Assembly: GCA_037953745.1 (NCBI GenBank)
Contig: JBAKBP010006530.1
Coordinates: 1 to 64,000 of the forward strand
Direction: 5' to 3'
Length of the DNA stretch: 64,000 bases
Origin: Lithodes maja
Lineage: Eukaryota; Arthropoda; Malacostraca; Decapoda; Lithodidae
In this document: piece by piece, positions 1-10,631 of the stretch
Numbering within the stretch: position 1 is the first letter of the stretch
Layout of the letters: every line of letters starts with the position of its first letter
The notes under the pieces: generated by a model
What the model saw: only the letters and a program-made list of their open reading frames with translations
Told to the model about the DNA's origin: nothing
Databases searched by the model: none
Program-made: the position numbers and the translations under genes

Positions 1-10
1 AGCCCAATTC

Positions 11-90
11 GGCACCGCCCGGTCTGGGAGGGAACCCCCGACCCCTCGCGTGTAAGACGAGAGCGCCACCTACGAGGCTACGGGCTGGGG
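11..90 (-). other. tRNA-Val-like segment embedded in DIRS-like copy 1
   Basis: On the minus strand this has an anticodon-arm-like stretch, CTCGTCTTACACGCGAG, whose loop would present TAC, followed by GGGGTCGGGGGTTC resembling a T arm with B box. The pattern resembles eukaryotic tRNA-Val. The same segment sits at the same place in the other two copies with a CAC-like loop. The acceptor stem does not pair convincingly, so I read it as a SINE-type tRNA head captured by the element, not a working tRNA gene. Confidence 0.5.
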
Positions 91-730
91 TGAACGGCCG
101 GCAGTCGGGTCAGGGATACCCAGGGTGACGCGGAACCGGGCGGCAACAAAAGCCGGGGAACGGCGGCCCACAGGCCCAATGTGGCGGGAGACCATCGGCC
201 ACACCGACGGAAGGGAAGCAGAGGCCACAGCCACCGCCGAGGAACCAGGGCCATGGAGCAGCACAACCACCAGGGCCAGACACAGGCCACACAGAGCAGG
301 GAGGTAGGCCGTAGAGGACACAAAGAGCGAGTGGCGCAAGCAGTACATGTGGCTCACCAAGCACGGGGAGCGACAACCAAGGCGAAAGCAAAGCAGCCGA
401 CCAGCACGAGAAGAACACACACCAGAATCAGCACGTCGAAGGTGTAAGTGTAGAGAATGTCCAAGAAGAACCAGGGAAGGAGCATGGGGAAACAGGAACA
501 CACATGCAAACAGGCATCTGTACTCACCCTAAACCGGGAGCACAGAGGTAGGTGAGGAGGGCGGCCGAGGCGGAAGAGCACCAGCAGAACCTGCAAAGAT
601 GGAGAAAGTGTTAACCACCACTCAACATCTTATATGCAGGGCCTATAACACCAGGAAAGTGCATACACCAATATAGTATCAGGCAACAATATGACACAAA
701 AAAGGGTCAACAGTGAAAGCCAACTATAAC

Positions 731-870
731 CGCAAATTTGCGGGCCAATGGAGGTAGATCCGTACCGACACAAACCCCCCACATCGTCACGCGACCCCCA
801 GCGATCTCCGCAAATTTGCGGGGAGCCGAAACGACCCAGAGGGCCGAATCGAGCACTCCGCAAATTTGCG
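731..870. promoter_or_regulatory. Three copies of the palindrome CGCAAATTTGCG
   Basis: The perfect 12-bp palindrome cgcaaatttgcg occurs at 731-742, 809-820 and 859-870, spaced 78 and 50 bp start to start. The same triplet with nearly the same spacing is in the other two DIRS-like copies. Its placement in the leader suggests a protein-binding site, but no function is demonstrated. Confidence 0.45.
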
Positions 871-2149
871 GGACCTGCCAAGAGGGCCCGGTGCCGAACA
901 AGCGAGAGGGGCGTCTAGGAAAACCAAAAAAGGCCGGCAAACAAGCGTCAACTCCTTATGAACTCCAAGCAACAATGACCGTGACCATCTAGCTGAGCAG
1001 TGTCTTCCTTGATAATATCCTGACTCGACCGGTCAAGGGAGAGGCAAGGAAGACACACCAGGGGAGAGGAGGCACATCCCCTGGGAACCACCCAACCCAC
1101 AGAGATAGAGCAAAGCCCATGAGGAGAAGTGGCAGGTTGGGTGGTTTGGCACAACAGGGGCCCCCGTGGGGTACCCCAGGATTGGGCAAAAGTAATGAAA
1201 GGATGGAGGTGAAAACAGGAAGGGAACACAAAAAACCAGTAATGAAACTGGTGAGAAAAAGGGTGGCCTAGCCGCGAGTAGAGAATGTGTCAGGGGCGAA
1301 AAACCCTGTGGAGTGAGGGAGAGGCCCCCGTGGGGTACCGCTGGGTATCACGAACCACTAAGCGCCCAGGCCCTTGAGACACAGTGAAGGCTCGAAAGGG
1401 GGGACTCGGGAATAACGCTAGTTATGCGGCTGACACAAACCTACAAACAGCACCGCCACCACGAAATCTCAGATTGTGAACCAACTGTACACCTAGGCTA
1501 TGAAAAAAAATGAGAACTCATAAGGGCATAGCAATTCCTGAATGATAAACAAGCTAGGCTAATTGAAGCTAAAAGCTAAACTATGCCCAGACTAACAGGA
1601 AAAAAGAATATGAAAAGAGAAAGAATGAAAACATATAGACGGGGAACGCCAAGCGCCCCCGTACCTTCGGTAGCTATTTCCACACGCGTCTCCATTAAAC
1701 ACACTAAGGAGCCCATTTAGGTGTGTCCTAGATCACGTAACATCTGTCTAGCAAAAAGAAGGCCAGAAAAGCCGAAACGAACCTAAAACAGGGTGAATTG
1801 AAGGTGCACAACAAAAGCGGACTCAATCAATGGAGGCGCGTGAAAAAATGATAACAAGAGAGGGTCGCTCATGCGCACGTTCGACAGTGATCTGCACATG
1901 ACGGAACACGGGATGGGCCTTAAGCGGTAACTAAGGTAAACCCCTTTTTCTTCTCTTCTATGCTTTTTTCACCTTCGGTGGTAGTTTTGGTTAATGTACA
2001 ACGTCTCCTAGAGCAAGATAAGGAGTAGACTCTAGACGTTTTCTTTTTAACCGCGGTTGGAATGACGACATAGCAGTCAAAATAGACAAGTCGTCATTGC
2101 AATTAGGTTAATAGCCTTGACGTTGGATTTGCCAAGACTACTAACAAAT

Positions 2150-2329
2150 AATGGTGTATTATACTTTATAGTATTGTATTTTCTGATGGAGTAATCATAT
2201 TATAAAGTCATCCAGTAATTTTAAGGGAATTTTCGTAAAATCGAGCAAAGATCAACAAGAAAGGTTGCCTATTAGTGAAACATTTAACATATCCGAATCC
2301 AATTTACAATTCGACACTATGAAGCATAA

Positions 2330-2370
<41 letters not shown>

Positions 2371-2759
2371 TGTGTGTAGAGTGGAATAGAACTGCATAAG
2401 TCAACATGATTTGTTTTTTTGCTGCTGATTTTTTGTTTTCCCAAACGAGTAAATGGCCCTTTAACTGAGCGATATAAGACTCTGAGGGTTGTACAGTATG
2501 TGGCAAGGTCAGCTCCATTCACTTAAAATATACAACGGCCTAGAAATTATATCTACACAGTTGCTGAAATGAAGTGAATGAATCAAGTTCCGTCCCTCTC
2601 CGTGACCTTATACAGGCTTACCGAAACATGGAAGTATAACGCGCATGATGGAATTAAGAGTAGTTGACTTATGCAGTGGTTATCTCATCTGATTAGTCAA
2701 TCTATTTTTTTTGTTTTGTTTTTTATTTATTTCACCCCTACACCAAACACCTCCAATGA
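2150..2759. other. No gene seen; AT-rich DNA with a GA microsatellite
   Basis: Apart from a (GA)n run at about 2335-2368 followed by (TG)n, I see no open frame, RNA or repeat structure that I can support. Confidence 0.5.
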
Positions 2760-2870
2760 AATAAATTAAAGCATATGTGATCCACCGGGATTCAAACCTG
2801 GGTTATCACACAGATTTTTAAACACTTTAACTATTACACCACCAAGACTAAGAATTAAAAGAAACCACCC
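2760..2870 (-). mobile_element. tRNA-derived SINE-like sequence
   Basis: On the minus strand there is an A-box-like TGGTGTAATAGTTAAAG and, further on, a B box GGTTTGAATCC within a tRNA-like stretch of about 80 nt. The stems are imperfect and no CCA-proximal acceptor pairing is clear, which fits the head of a tRNA-derived SINE or a tRNA pseudogene better than a functional tRNA. Confidence 0.45.
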
Positions 2871-2880
2871 TCGCAATTGA

Positions 2881-3277
2881 CCACTTGCGAGTTTCAGGCT
2901 ATAAGGAAGTTGGAGTTTTTTATACCGATATTTTGGAGAATTACGAGCTAAAATATGGTTGTATTGCATATATAAATACAAAATATGGTTGTATTGCATA
3001 TATAAATACAAAATATGGTTGTATTGCATATATAAATACAAAATATGGTTGTATTGCATATATAAATACAAAATATGGTTGTATTGCATATATAAATACA
3101 AAATATGGTTGTATTGCATATATAAATACAAAATATGGTTGTATTGCATATATAAATACAACAAACCAAATTAATCATACTTTCCATCCATCAGAAACCT
3201 ACATACATTATTACTGAATTTGTTTTGTGTCGATGTTTACGGATCCAACTTCCTTATAGCCTGAAACTCGCAAGTGG
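2881..3277. mobile_element. MITE 'B' copy 1 with 34-bp perfect terminal inverted repeats
   Basis: Positions 2881-2914 and 3244-3277 are perfect inverted repeats of 34 bp, beginning CCACTTGCGAGTTTCAGGCT. The flanking aattga / ttaatt may extend the repeat by a few bases, so the exact target duplication is unclear. There is no transposase, so it is non-autonomous. A second copy, split by two later insertions, lies at 38851-39967. The superfamily is not identifiable from what I can see. Confidence 0.75.
2951..3160. repeat. Seven tandem 30-bp units inside MITE B
   Basis: Units start at 2951, 2981, 3011, 3041, 3071, 3101 and 3131 and look identical (aaatatggttgtattgcata followed by tataaataca). 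Because 30 is a multiple of three, several frames on both strands stay open and give repetitive pseudo-proteins; these are not genes. MITE B copy 2 lacks the array, so it arose in this copy or lineage. Confidence 0.9.
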
Positions 3278-3303
3278 TTAATTCATTCATATACTGTAAT
3301 TGT

Positions 3304-3470
3304 ACTACCTCAGCTCCCCGCCATGGAGTGGCTTCGGTCACTCAGGCTTTATTGTGGTCGGCAGGGAGGGTTCTGTGGGGGCGCTCGGTTATGGCCTTGG
3401 AATTGCTCGGGGCCTTGGGGCTGTTCGGCCAGGCAGCTTGGGGAAGAACAACAACAACAACAACAACTAT
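3304..3470 (+). mobile_element. SINE 'S', 5'-truncated copy
   Basis: This matches the 3' half of the SINE at 39444-39846, including the segment ggggctgttcggccaggcag and the terminal (AAC)n tail. The 5' half is missing, as expected from incomplete reverse transcription. It is followed by a poly-T run at about 3513-3532. Confidence 0.75.
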
Positions 3471-4353
3471 CATAAATGAGACCACGACGAAGAACATAGG
3501 CTTAATTGGGCAACTTTTTTTTTTTTTTTTTTTGCACCATTGATAACACAAAAAAATACAGCTGGTTAACCACGATCTACAAAGTTTGCTAACTCGCTCA
3601 AGTGGACCAATGAACAGGGTCGTCAACCTGAGCGTCTTGGCCAATCAGATATTCGCGATTTTAGTGATCTGAAACTCTTAACACTATTTGGCCCGACGTC
3701 TTGTGGGGTATTATATATTGTTTAATTACTATTGAGGATTATGCTTGCTTTTGCTATTTCCCAGCAATGTAGGCTATTTTAGTTTGTCCCTTAGGCTAAC
3801 ATAAACACCTAAACAAATTACAGGTCGGACTGCAAAGTCCGTGTAGTCTGTGTATATACGGAACTCTATAGCTAACTAACATACACACTCTCTGACTCTC
3901 CATATCTAAGCAACTCTCACTTTTTGTTCTTTCTCTGTATGCATGTAACTCAACGCTCACGCTCGCTCTCGCTCTCTCTCTCTCTCACATACACATATCT
4001 ACGAGTATAAGGCCTTAAGTGTCGACCACGGGACTCTGAAGACAATGCAAACAATAAAAAGGGTGTTGTTTACGGCTTCCTGCGGGGTCTTGAAAGGCCG
4101 CGCTGTCGGAGTGTAAACAAACAGAGAGGCGGGAAGGGGGGGGGGGGGGGGGGGAGTGGCTAACCCACTTTATTTTAGACAACCCCATTCTGACCCTTTT
4201 GCATGTTAACCCTATTTGGCCGAGGGGGGCCTTTTTGGATCTCTTCTAGTAGCTACGAGGTGCCGTTGTAAAGGCAATACCTTCACCTGACCTAATAACC
4301 CCCCCCAAGACGTCAAATCAATGTTAATTAATATTAATCATACGTGGGTTGCA
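3471..4353. other. No gene seen; microsatellites and a poly-G tract
   Basis: This spacer holds a poly-T run near 3520, CT-rich microsatellite near 3960-3988 and a G tract of about 20 at 4137-4154. I see no coding or RNA feature. Confidence 0.5.
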
Positions 4354-4788
4354 TTAACCCTCCAGCCCCGGGGGCTATAGCTTACGACTGTACTGCTGTA
4401 CCGGGGGTTTTGAGGATTTTTTGCCTATGTTAACTACTCTGTAAATGAATGAATATTGCATGTAATGTTGTGAATAAAAAAAAATAATGTTCCACAAACC
4501 TTCCTCTGTCGAATGGCGTTGAGTAGAGGTCTCTAGCCCCTCTGGTTGCATAATGGTGAGCGCGGGAAGACGAGTGCTTTTTTATGCGGGAATTTCCTCC
4601 CGCGTCCGAAAGCGTCGGCCCGCCCTGGCTACGACGCACCTAGCCGCTCGCCGCGCCAAAGTATTTATCTCCCTTAGACGATTTTAGTGTTTGATATTGA
4701 GAATGTGATGTTTATTTGATATTTTCTAGTTATTTTGAGGCCAATTATATAAAATATGTTTATTAGGGTATCAATTTCACTGATATTG

Positions 4789-5135
4789 GTAATTTTCACT
4801 CGATACCGTACATTTTATTAGTAATTGAGGTAGGTTATTGTTGTATTAGGCACTGATTATTCGTTATCACAGGTGTTTATTATACTTTGGCCATCAAATC
4901 TTAGGTCTTGTGTCACTTTCACTTTGACAAATATGCTTTAGAGAGTGTCACTGTCACTGATAATGCTCATTTTCACTCGATACCGTACATTTTATTAGTA
5001 ATTGAGGTAGGTTATTGTTGTATTAGGCACTGATTATTCGTTATCACAGGTGTTTATTATACTTTGGCCATCAAATCTTAGGTCTTGTGTCACTTTCACT
5101 TAGTTATATGATTTGTAAACGTTTTATATACAATT
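4789..5135. repeat. 177-bp subterminal tandem repeat of piggyBac, about two units
   Basis: The landmark cgataccgtacatt recurs at 4801 and 4978, a 177-bp period. Each unit carries TGTCAC/TTTCAC motifs. Copies 2 and 3 of the element have three and four units at the same place, 3' of the transposase. Repeated motifs near a transposon end can be transposase-binding sites, but that is inference. Confidence 0.85.
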
Positions 5136-5370
5136 TATTGTGTCTTTTTTCACTGATTTATATATTTCTATAGGTTCTAATCATATGAATGTCACTTGGT
5201 ATATACATATGTGTCACTTTCACATATTATTATGGTGGAATTGTATTTGTATCAATTTTCTCATAATACTTGACTTTTTTATTATAATACATTGGTTTTC
5301 TTCCACTTTTTGCCTATATATAATTATAGTGTACATATTGTCATTTTATTTGGCAATTTCAGTATGATTA

Positions 5371-8277
5371 TTAGAACTCCTGCTTGGTGTGGTAAGCAGC
5401 GAAGCACCCTACAGCACAGAGTGCCACCTTGCACTCCACACACTCCGTGGTTGACTTTTTACCTGGGTGCGGCCTCACCCTGCTGTGGTAGCAGACATGG
5501 CACCGCTTCTGATTTGTTCTTCCTGCTGCATTCTGAGGAAAGAAACCAAGCTGGTGCCTAAGCAGGTATGGAGCAGACTGCAAGCGGTCGATAACGGCGG
5601 GCCCAGGATGTGCCACTGCCCTCTGTGGCGTAGCATACTTCTCCAGGAGCTCCGTCAACACCTGCTTTTGGAACCTCCGCAGGCTATTGAACTTCAGGGG
5701 TGGGTTCTCATTCCGAAGCCTGTATATATTATAGGCATTCAGAATTGACATGTCCACCATATGCAGAAAGAACTTTTTGTACCATCTGCACGAGGTACGC
5801 AGGCAGTCAATGAAGCCTATCTGCATGTCGGACTTGTCCACCAGCCTCATGTTGACGTTGTAGTCCAGGACAGTATCGGGCTTGGTCACCCTGGCCTGGG
5901 TGCGGCGATCCACCTTGCCAGTCTCCACCATTTCCCCTTTGTGGATGGTGGTCAGGAGGTTGACCTTCCGCTGGTCGTGCCAGTGGATAGCCAGAATGGG
6001 CCCCGACTTCTTCCTGAAGACATCACCTTTTTTGGTCTTTGCAGGGAAAGTTGGCATGCCCTTCCTTTTCCCTCGTACTGTGCCTACAGTCCCCGTCTTG
6101 CGCTCATGCAGGTACTGTGAGAGAGTGGGGGACGTGTAATAGTTGTCCGTGTAGAGGACGTGATTCTTATGGAAGTAGCGGTCCATCATGGCTTGCACCA
6201 CTGCTCCGCCAAAGCCAATGAGGGGGTCCACAAGCACGTCCCCTTCCTTCCCGCTGTAGACCAGGAAGTCCAGGACATAGCCAGTTTGGCAGTCGCACAG
6301 CACAAAGAATTTTATGCCAAAGCGATGTCTTTTTGAGGGGATGTACTGCCGGAAGCTGAGTTTTCCCCGGAACAGCACAAGAGACTCGTCAATGACGACC
6401 TTGCGGAAGGGCTTGAAGTAGGAGGTGAAGCGTTCTCGCATCATCTCATACAACGTCCTAATCTTCCACAGCTTGTCTGGGCGGTGGACGTCGGTGTTGG
6501 TGACAAGATGGAGCGCTGCGAGGATATCAAGGTACCGGTCGCGAGCCATATATTTCCCGAAGGCAGGGGTTGAAATCAGATCATTGGTGATCCAATAGTC
6601 AGGCAACCTATGCTTCCTGACATGAGGCATTAGCATGGTGAGTGCCAGGAACACCATGAATTCTTTATGAGTCACTGGGGTCCACTTCCTCATATGGCCC
6701 TTGGTCACCTTGCCCAAAAAGTGTACCTGGAATTGGTGCTGCTTGTTTGTCTCTTTGACAACATAGCCTACCACCTCCTCATCAAAGAATGCCTCAAATA
6801 GTTCGTGTGGTGGAGCATTGGGGCCTGCAGGAAAATTGGGGGTAATGCCTGAACCCTCCAGTGCCTCATCAAAAGCTGGCACATCAGGGTTGTATACATC
6901 CCCATCAACTATGTCTTGCCACTGAAAAACGTAGAATGGGTCTTGTCTACGCTGACGAGGAGCTCCAACTGGTAGCCCAGCACGCCCACGGCCAACTCGG
7001 GAGGCGCGCGCCCTAGGGCGGCGGCGAGGGCGTCGGTCAGGGCGGCGGCCAGGGCGGCGGGCAGAAAGACGGGCAGCACGAAGCCGGGCCAAGCGGGTGG
7101 GTCGAGGGTCGTCGATGTCCATATAGTCATCGTCATCGTCAGAGTGGTCATCTTGCCCTGACGGTGGACCTATGTAATCATGGCCAGAGTCTTCAGAGCG
7201 GTGCCCTTCATCATCAGTGGCCCCCACATAATCTGGCGGGGAACCAGTGATGCGTGGGCGGCGTGCGGGTGGGCGAGGTGGGGAAGGAGTGGCAGGTGAG
7301 GCTGTGTCCTCCCGAGGTCCCGGGCTCCTTGGCCTGCGACGAGTCACAGAAAGCAATGATTCACTTTCACTAGGCCCAGGTATTGGTGATGCGAGCTCAA
7401 ATACTTCTGCAGGAAGACATGTTGAAGGCGGGAGAGGTGGGGAGGACCGTGGGGAAAGTTGCGGGGACGTATGGCTGGGGCCGGCCGGGGTGGACGCCGC
7501 CGCGGGAGCCTCGAACAAAACTCTCTTACTTTTCTTAGTTTTCTTAGTATATTTTCTACCTTTCCCCTTTTCGGCAAGAGTATGTCTCCTGTCGGGGGAC
7601 CTAGGAGGCAAATAGGACGAAAGTGGGGGGTCCTCAACCCTTGGCAATGGTGGGGGTGGTGGGGAAGAATGCGGGGCATCCGGGTCATCTTGGGTGGCGT
7701 GGGTAGATAAGGGAGACAATGGCGGTCGAGAAGGGTCACCACGCTGACCCTCACTCACAGCCTCATCCTCACCAAGTATTTTAGCTTGTTCCCTAGCTGC
7801 CGCGGCCGCCTTTTCAAGTATTTTTAACTTGTAGAAATGTAGCTTGAAAGGCGATTTACCTGGGGAAGGGCTTGGAGTCGTGTCACTTATGCAAAATTTG
7901 GTGAGTGACCTTGAACTCTCCCACTCACTCACTCTCGCAAGTTCACTTTCTTTAGGTAAACCAGCTTCCTCAACAACTGGTACATCACCTTCATCACTCT
8001 CATCACTCTCAAATTCTTTCGCAAATCCCAGGAATTGTTCTTTATCACTCTCATGGCCATAATCACTCGACTTATAATTACTCGAGTGGTCACTCACTTC
8101 TTCATCAATCTTATGCTTGGCATCAGCTTTCTCATAAAGTCTCAAAGTCGTCTCAATACCTCCGGGAGATAACACATTTAGGCGATGGCGTCGGGGTAAG
8201 GCACGACGCACTATCAAGGGCGTCGTAGGAAGCCCGATGTCGGACACGGCGGAATCACTATTTGGTGTACTGTCCAT
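5371..8277 (-). CDS. piggyBac-family transposase, full length, intact frame
   Basis: The frame encodes 968 residues without interruption, starting at the ATG read from 8277. It would catalyse cut-and-paste transposition at TTAA in the nucleus. Residues 1-430 are an acidic, proline- and serine-rich region with a basic KGRKYTKKTKKSKR patch near 236-249 that could be a nuclear signal. The piggyBac DDE core follows. The three expected aspartates are visible: D630 in IDESLVLFRG, D711 in YTDNYYTS and D814 in LVDKSDMQ, with spacing close to the founding moth enzyme. The C-terminus is cysteine-rich (CHVC, CVEC, then CAVGC and YH), as in the family's DNA-binding zinc domain. It is longer than the usual ~600 residues because of the N-terminal extension. 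No intron is evident. Activity is inferred, not shown. Confidence 0.92.
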   Translation of the reverse strand: MDSTPNSDSAVSDIGLPTTPLIVRRALPRRHRLNVLSPGGIETTLRLYEKADAKHKIDEEVSDHSSNYKSSDYGHESDKEQFLGFAKEFESDESDEGDVPVVEEAGLPKESELARVSEWESSRSLTKFCISDTTPSPSPGKSPFKLHFYKLKILEKAAAAAREQAKILGEDEAVSEGQRGDPSRPPLSPLSTHATQDDPDAPHSSPPPPPLPRVEDPPLSSYLPPRSPDRRHTLAEKGKGRKYTKKTKKSKRVLFEAPAAASTPAGPSHTSPQLSPRSSPPLPPSTCLPAEVFELASPIPGPSESESLLSVTRRRPRSPGPREDTASPATPSPPRPPARRPRITGSPPDYVGATDDEGHRSEDSGHDYIGPPSGQDDHSDDDDDYMDIDDPRPTRLARLRAARLSARRPGRRPDRRPRRRPRARASRVGRGRAGLPVGAPRQRRQDPFYVFQWQDIVDGDVYNPDVPAFDEALEGSGITPNFPAGPNAPPHELFEAFFDEEVVGYVVKETNKQHQFQVHFLGKVTKGHMRKWTPVTHKEFMVFLALTMLMPHVRKHRLPDYWITNDLISTPAFGKYMARDRYLDILAALHLVTNTDVHRPDKLWKIRTLYEMMRERFTSYFKPFRKVVIDESLVLFRGKLSFRQYIPSKRHRFGIKFFVLCDCQTGYVLDFLVYSGKEGDVLVDPLIGFGGAVVQAMMDRYFHKNHVLYTDNYYTSPTLSQYLHERKTGTVGTVRGKRKGMPTFPAKTKKGDVFRKKSGPILAIHWHDQRKVNLLTTIHKGEMVETGKVDRRTQARVTKPDTVLDYNVNMRLVDKSDMQIGFIDCLRTSCRWYKKFFLHMVDMSILNAYNIYRLRNENPPLKFNSLRRFQKQVLTELLEKYATPQRAVAHPGPAVIDRLQSAPYLLRHQLGFFPQNAAGRTNQKRCHVCYHSRVRPHPGKKSTTECVECKVALCAVGCFAAYHTKQEF

Positions 8278-8474
8278 GATGGCGTCGCGCTAGATACTGT
8301 TGTTGTGGCGTCGTTGACGCCGGGTGGCGCCACCTACCGCCCCATGATCACAAAATGTGCGCGCGGCTTTCGAAAATCAAGCACGAAAGCAAGGGGCGTA
8401 CATGAGGCCATCCGGGTTGCGCGGGCCGAGTATGTTATGGGCGTATATGAGGTCATCCGGGTTGGAGGGGTTAA

Positions 8475-8763
8475 AATTCCTCCTTAGTGGCGGAGGAAGT
8501 GGAAGAGGTGAGAGTCCAGTGGGGGCAAGAATAGGGGAGGGAGGGAGAGAGAGTGAGAGGGAAGGGGGGCAAGGGGAGGGGTGAGGTTAGCCAGTTTGCC
8601 AGAATTCCGTGGAAACAATTACCTGAATGTTTAGGCGTTACCCAACTGAATGGTAATCATGAACCAGTTTTCCTTAAATAGATAGAAAGGTGCTATTCCT
8701 ATAATTCTGAGACAGACAGACAGACATAGATAAATAGATATATAGATAGTCAAATAGATAAAT

Positions 8764-8797
<34 letters not shown>

Positions 8798-8934
8798 TAT
8801 ATAGATATAGATAGATATACAGATAGAGAATAATAACAAATACACGTGATTACTATATTTGCTACCCGAGAACGGCCCTCGACGGGTCCCCCAAATAAAT
8901 TGAATTGGTGGGTGAAAGAACCAAAAATGAAGGA
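8475..8934. other. No gene seen; GACA, TAGA and TA microsatellites
   Basis: A G-rich stretch at 8500-8580 is followed by (GACA)n, (TAGA)n and (TA)n around 8712-8830. No supported gene. Confidence 0.5.
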
Positions 8935-9250
8935 GCATGGCTGAAACACATACTGTATGGCTGAAACACTCATAGTTGAAACACACATGGCTGAAACGCA
9001 CACATGGCTGAAACACAAACATGGCTGAAACACACACATGGCTGAAACACACACATGACTGAAACACAAACATGGCTGAAACATACTCATAGTTGAAACA
9101 CACATGGCTGAAACACACATATGGCTGAAACACACACATGGCTGAAACCACACATGGCTGAAACCCACACATGGGTGAAACACTCACATGGGAGAAACAC
9201 ACACATGGCTGAAACACTCACATGGCTGAAACACACACATGGCTGAAACA
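8935..9250. repeat. Minisatellite of about 17-18 bp, unit catggctgaaacacaca
   Basis: Roughly eighteen imperfect units of catggctgaaacacaca run from 8935 to 9250, with two more units at about 9375-9400. Frames on the minus strand through the array give a cysteine-rich repetitive peptide, which I regard as a by-product of the repeat. Confidence 0.85.
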
Positions 9251-9544
9251 CTATTCTATTATCTATCTACTCAGGCCCAATCCCCACTTTTCCTATATTT
9301 TTTTTCTTTTTCCTTTTTTTTTGGAGGGGAGGGCGGGGGGACTAAAGAGAGAGCCCGAATAGGGACAATACAACACACATGGCTGAAACACACACATGAC
9401 TGGGAATGAGAGAAGCCTGGCCGTGGGAAGCAAGACAGAACAAGGAGACCATTTGTAAGCCGAGGGAAAACTTGACAAATACTATATCAATAACATGGCC
9501 GAGGCAAACAGAGAGTAGGGAGGGATCATAAATGAGGGGATGAT

Positions 9545-10480
9545 ATAGGCAGGCCAGAAATCGTGACCCACAACCTCTGTAACCCCAAAAGGACCAGAGC
9601 AAATGGGCTGTAAATTTCCACACCTATTTCTTGGCTAACCTTTCCTAAATGGTAATATATTAGCTCGATTACTCTAGTTGTTTTTTAGTTACATAGGTTA
9701 GGTCATGATTTCTCGCCTACTTACAGCGAATAGACTGTATGTGGCCTGGTTTCGAGCCTTAATTAGTTAGTTAAAATACGAATTCAGAGGCTATCAACCC
9801 TTCTGGATTATTAGGCCAGCACACTGCAAGTCAAGTACATTTTCAGGACTGGAGCCCCCTTTCGAGAACCCCAATCCATTGTTTCGAGCCATAACAATGA
9901 CTTGAGAAATCAGTGATCTTGATACTAGTCTTGAACCTTTAAAAGCAAATTTTGAAGAATATAGGCTATAATAATGTAGCCTATAGTATTGTCTTGTTTT
10001 CGTTCGATACTGATTCAAATGGGTGCCTTGCTATTTATGCGCTTGAGTGTACAGTTGATAAGACGTGCACCTACTGTATAGTCTATTCGCTGTAAGTAGG
10101 CGAGAAATCATTAACTCAGTCTCTAACCTCTAACTAAAAAACGACTAGAGCAATCGAGCTAATATTTCTACCATTTTGGGAAGGACTAGATGTGGTAATT
10201 TACAGCCAATTTGCTCAAACCCTTTTTGAGTTACAGAGGATAGGTCATTATTTCTCGCCTACTTACAGCGAATATACTATAGTACAAATGCTGTGGAAAA
10301 TGGTGACGAACTATACCCTGTTCCAAATAGGTAGGCCAGAATTCGTGAACGCTAACCTCTGTAACTCAAAATTGGGTAGAGCAAATGGGCTGCAAATTTC
10401 CACACCTATTCCCCGGCTGACCCTTCCCAAATGGTAGCCTAGAAATAATAGCTCGATTGCTCTATACTCAAGTTTCTTTT
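9545..10480. repeat. Inverted-repeat cluster, probably a degenerate MITE plus a partial direct copy
   Basis: The stretch 9597-9738 recurs inverted at about 10070-10217, with landmarks ctcgcctacttacagcgaat and agctcgattnctctag. A third, direct partial copy covers about 10236-10475. No transposase is present and a target duplication is not clear. The arms are diverged, so the element is old. Confidence 0.65.
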
Positions 10481-10631
10481 CAACTGATGGTAAATTGCAA
10501 AGTTCCCATCAAGATTTCTGTTATTTTGACTATTTTGTAGTGAAATATGGTGCTAATTATATCAGTCTTGATATAATGCAGACTTAGTAGTTTCATATTT
10601 GTCCATTAAGTGTCGATAAATTAGCTGCTAA

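Larger units (their letters stand above)
1..2149 (-). mobile_element. DIRS-like element, copy 1, 5' part running off the window
   Basis: This stretch is nearly the same sequence as 46590-48740, the 5' portion of the large DIRS-like element there. It ends at 2149 in the terminal sequence ctactaacaaat, which is the inverted-repeat end also seen at 48740 and, inverted, at 41030 and 53026. Read on the minus strand it begins at 2149 and leaves the window at position 1. Only the non-coding leader and the segment before the coding part are present. The open frames here are the same as in the other copies and match no protein I know. The identification depends on the reverse transcriptase and recombinase remnants in copy 2. 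Confidence 0.75.
4354..8474 (-). mobile_element. Complete piggyBac element, copy 1, with TTAA at both ends
   Basis: TTAA target sites are at 4354-4357 and 8471-8474. The element itself is 4358-8470. Its ends read CCCTCCAGCCCCGG on the transposase 3' side and, inverted, CCCCTCCAACCCGG on the 5' side, so the outer inverted repeats are short and similar. The duplicated TTAA is the hallmark of piggyBac insertion. The single long frame inside is unbroken. Copies 2 (15190-19532) and 3 (33510-37970) are damaged relatives, making this the only copy here that could be autonomous. Confidence 0.93.

Noticed and set aside
70..501. A 143-codon hydrophobic frame found in all three DIRS-like copies
   Set aside because: Several frames of this segment are open in every copy, substitutions between copies alter residues freely, and no domain is recognisable; conservation is that of the element.
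2951..3160. CRISPR-like regular repeats
   Set aside because: Units are contiguous identical 30-mers without spacers, and the context is a eukaryotic MITE.
2766..3217. Long repetitive open frames on both strands through the 30-bp array
   Set aside because: Unit length is a multiple of three, so frames stay open by arithmetic; no domain and no start context.
5140..5367. 75-codon frame next to the piggyBac transposase, present in all copies
   Set aside because: AT-rich subterminal DNA; same frame occurs because the copies are nearly identical. No motif.
8674..9217. Cysteine-rich repetitive frames
   Set aside because: Direct product of the 17-18-bp minisatellite and microsatellites.
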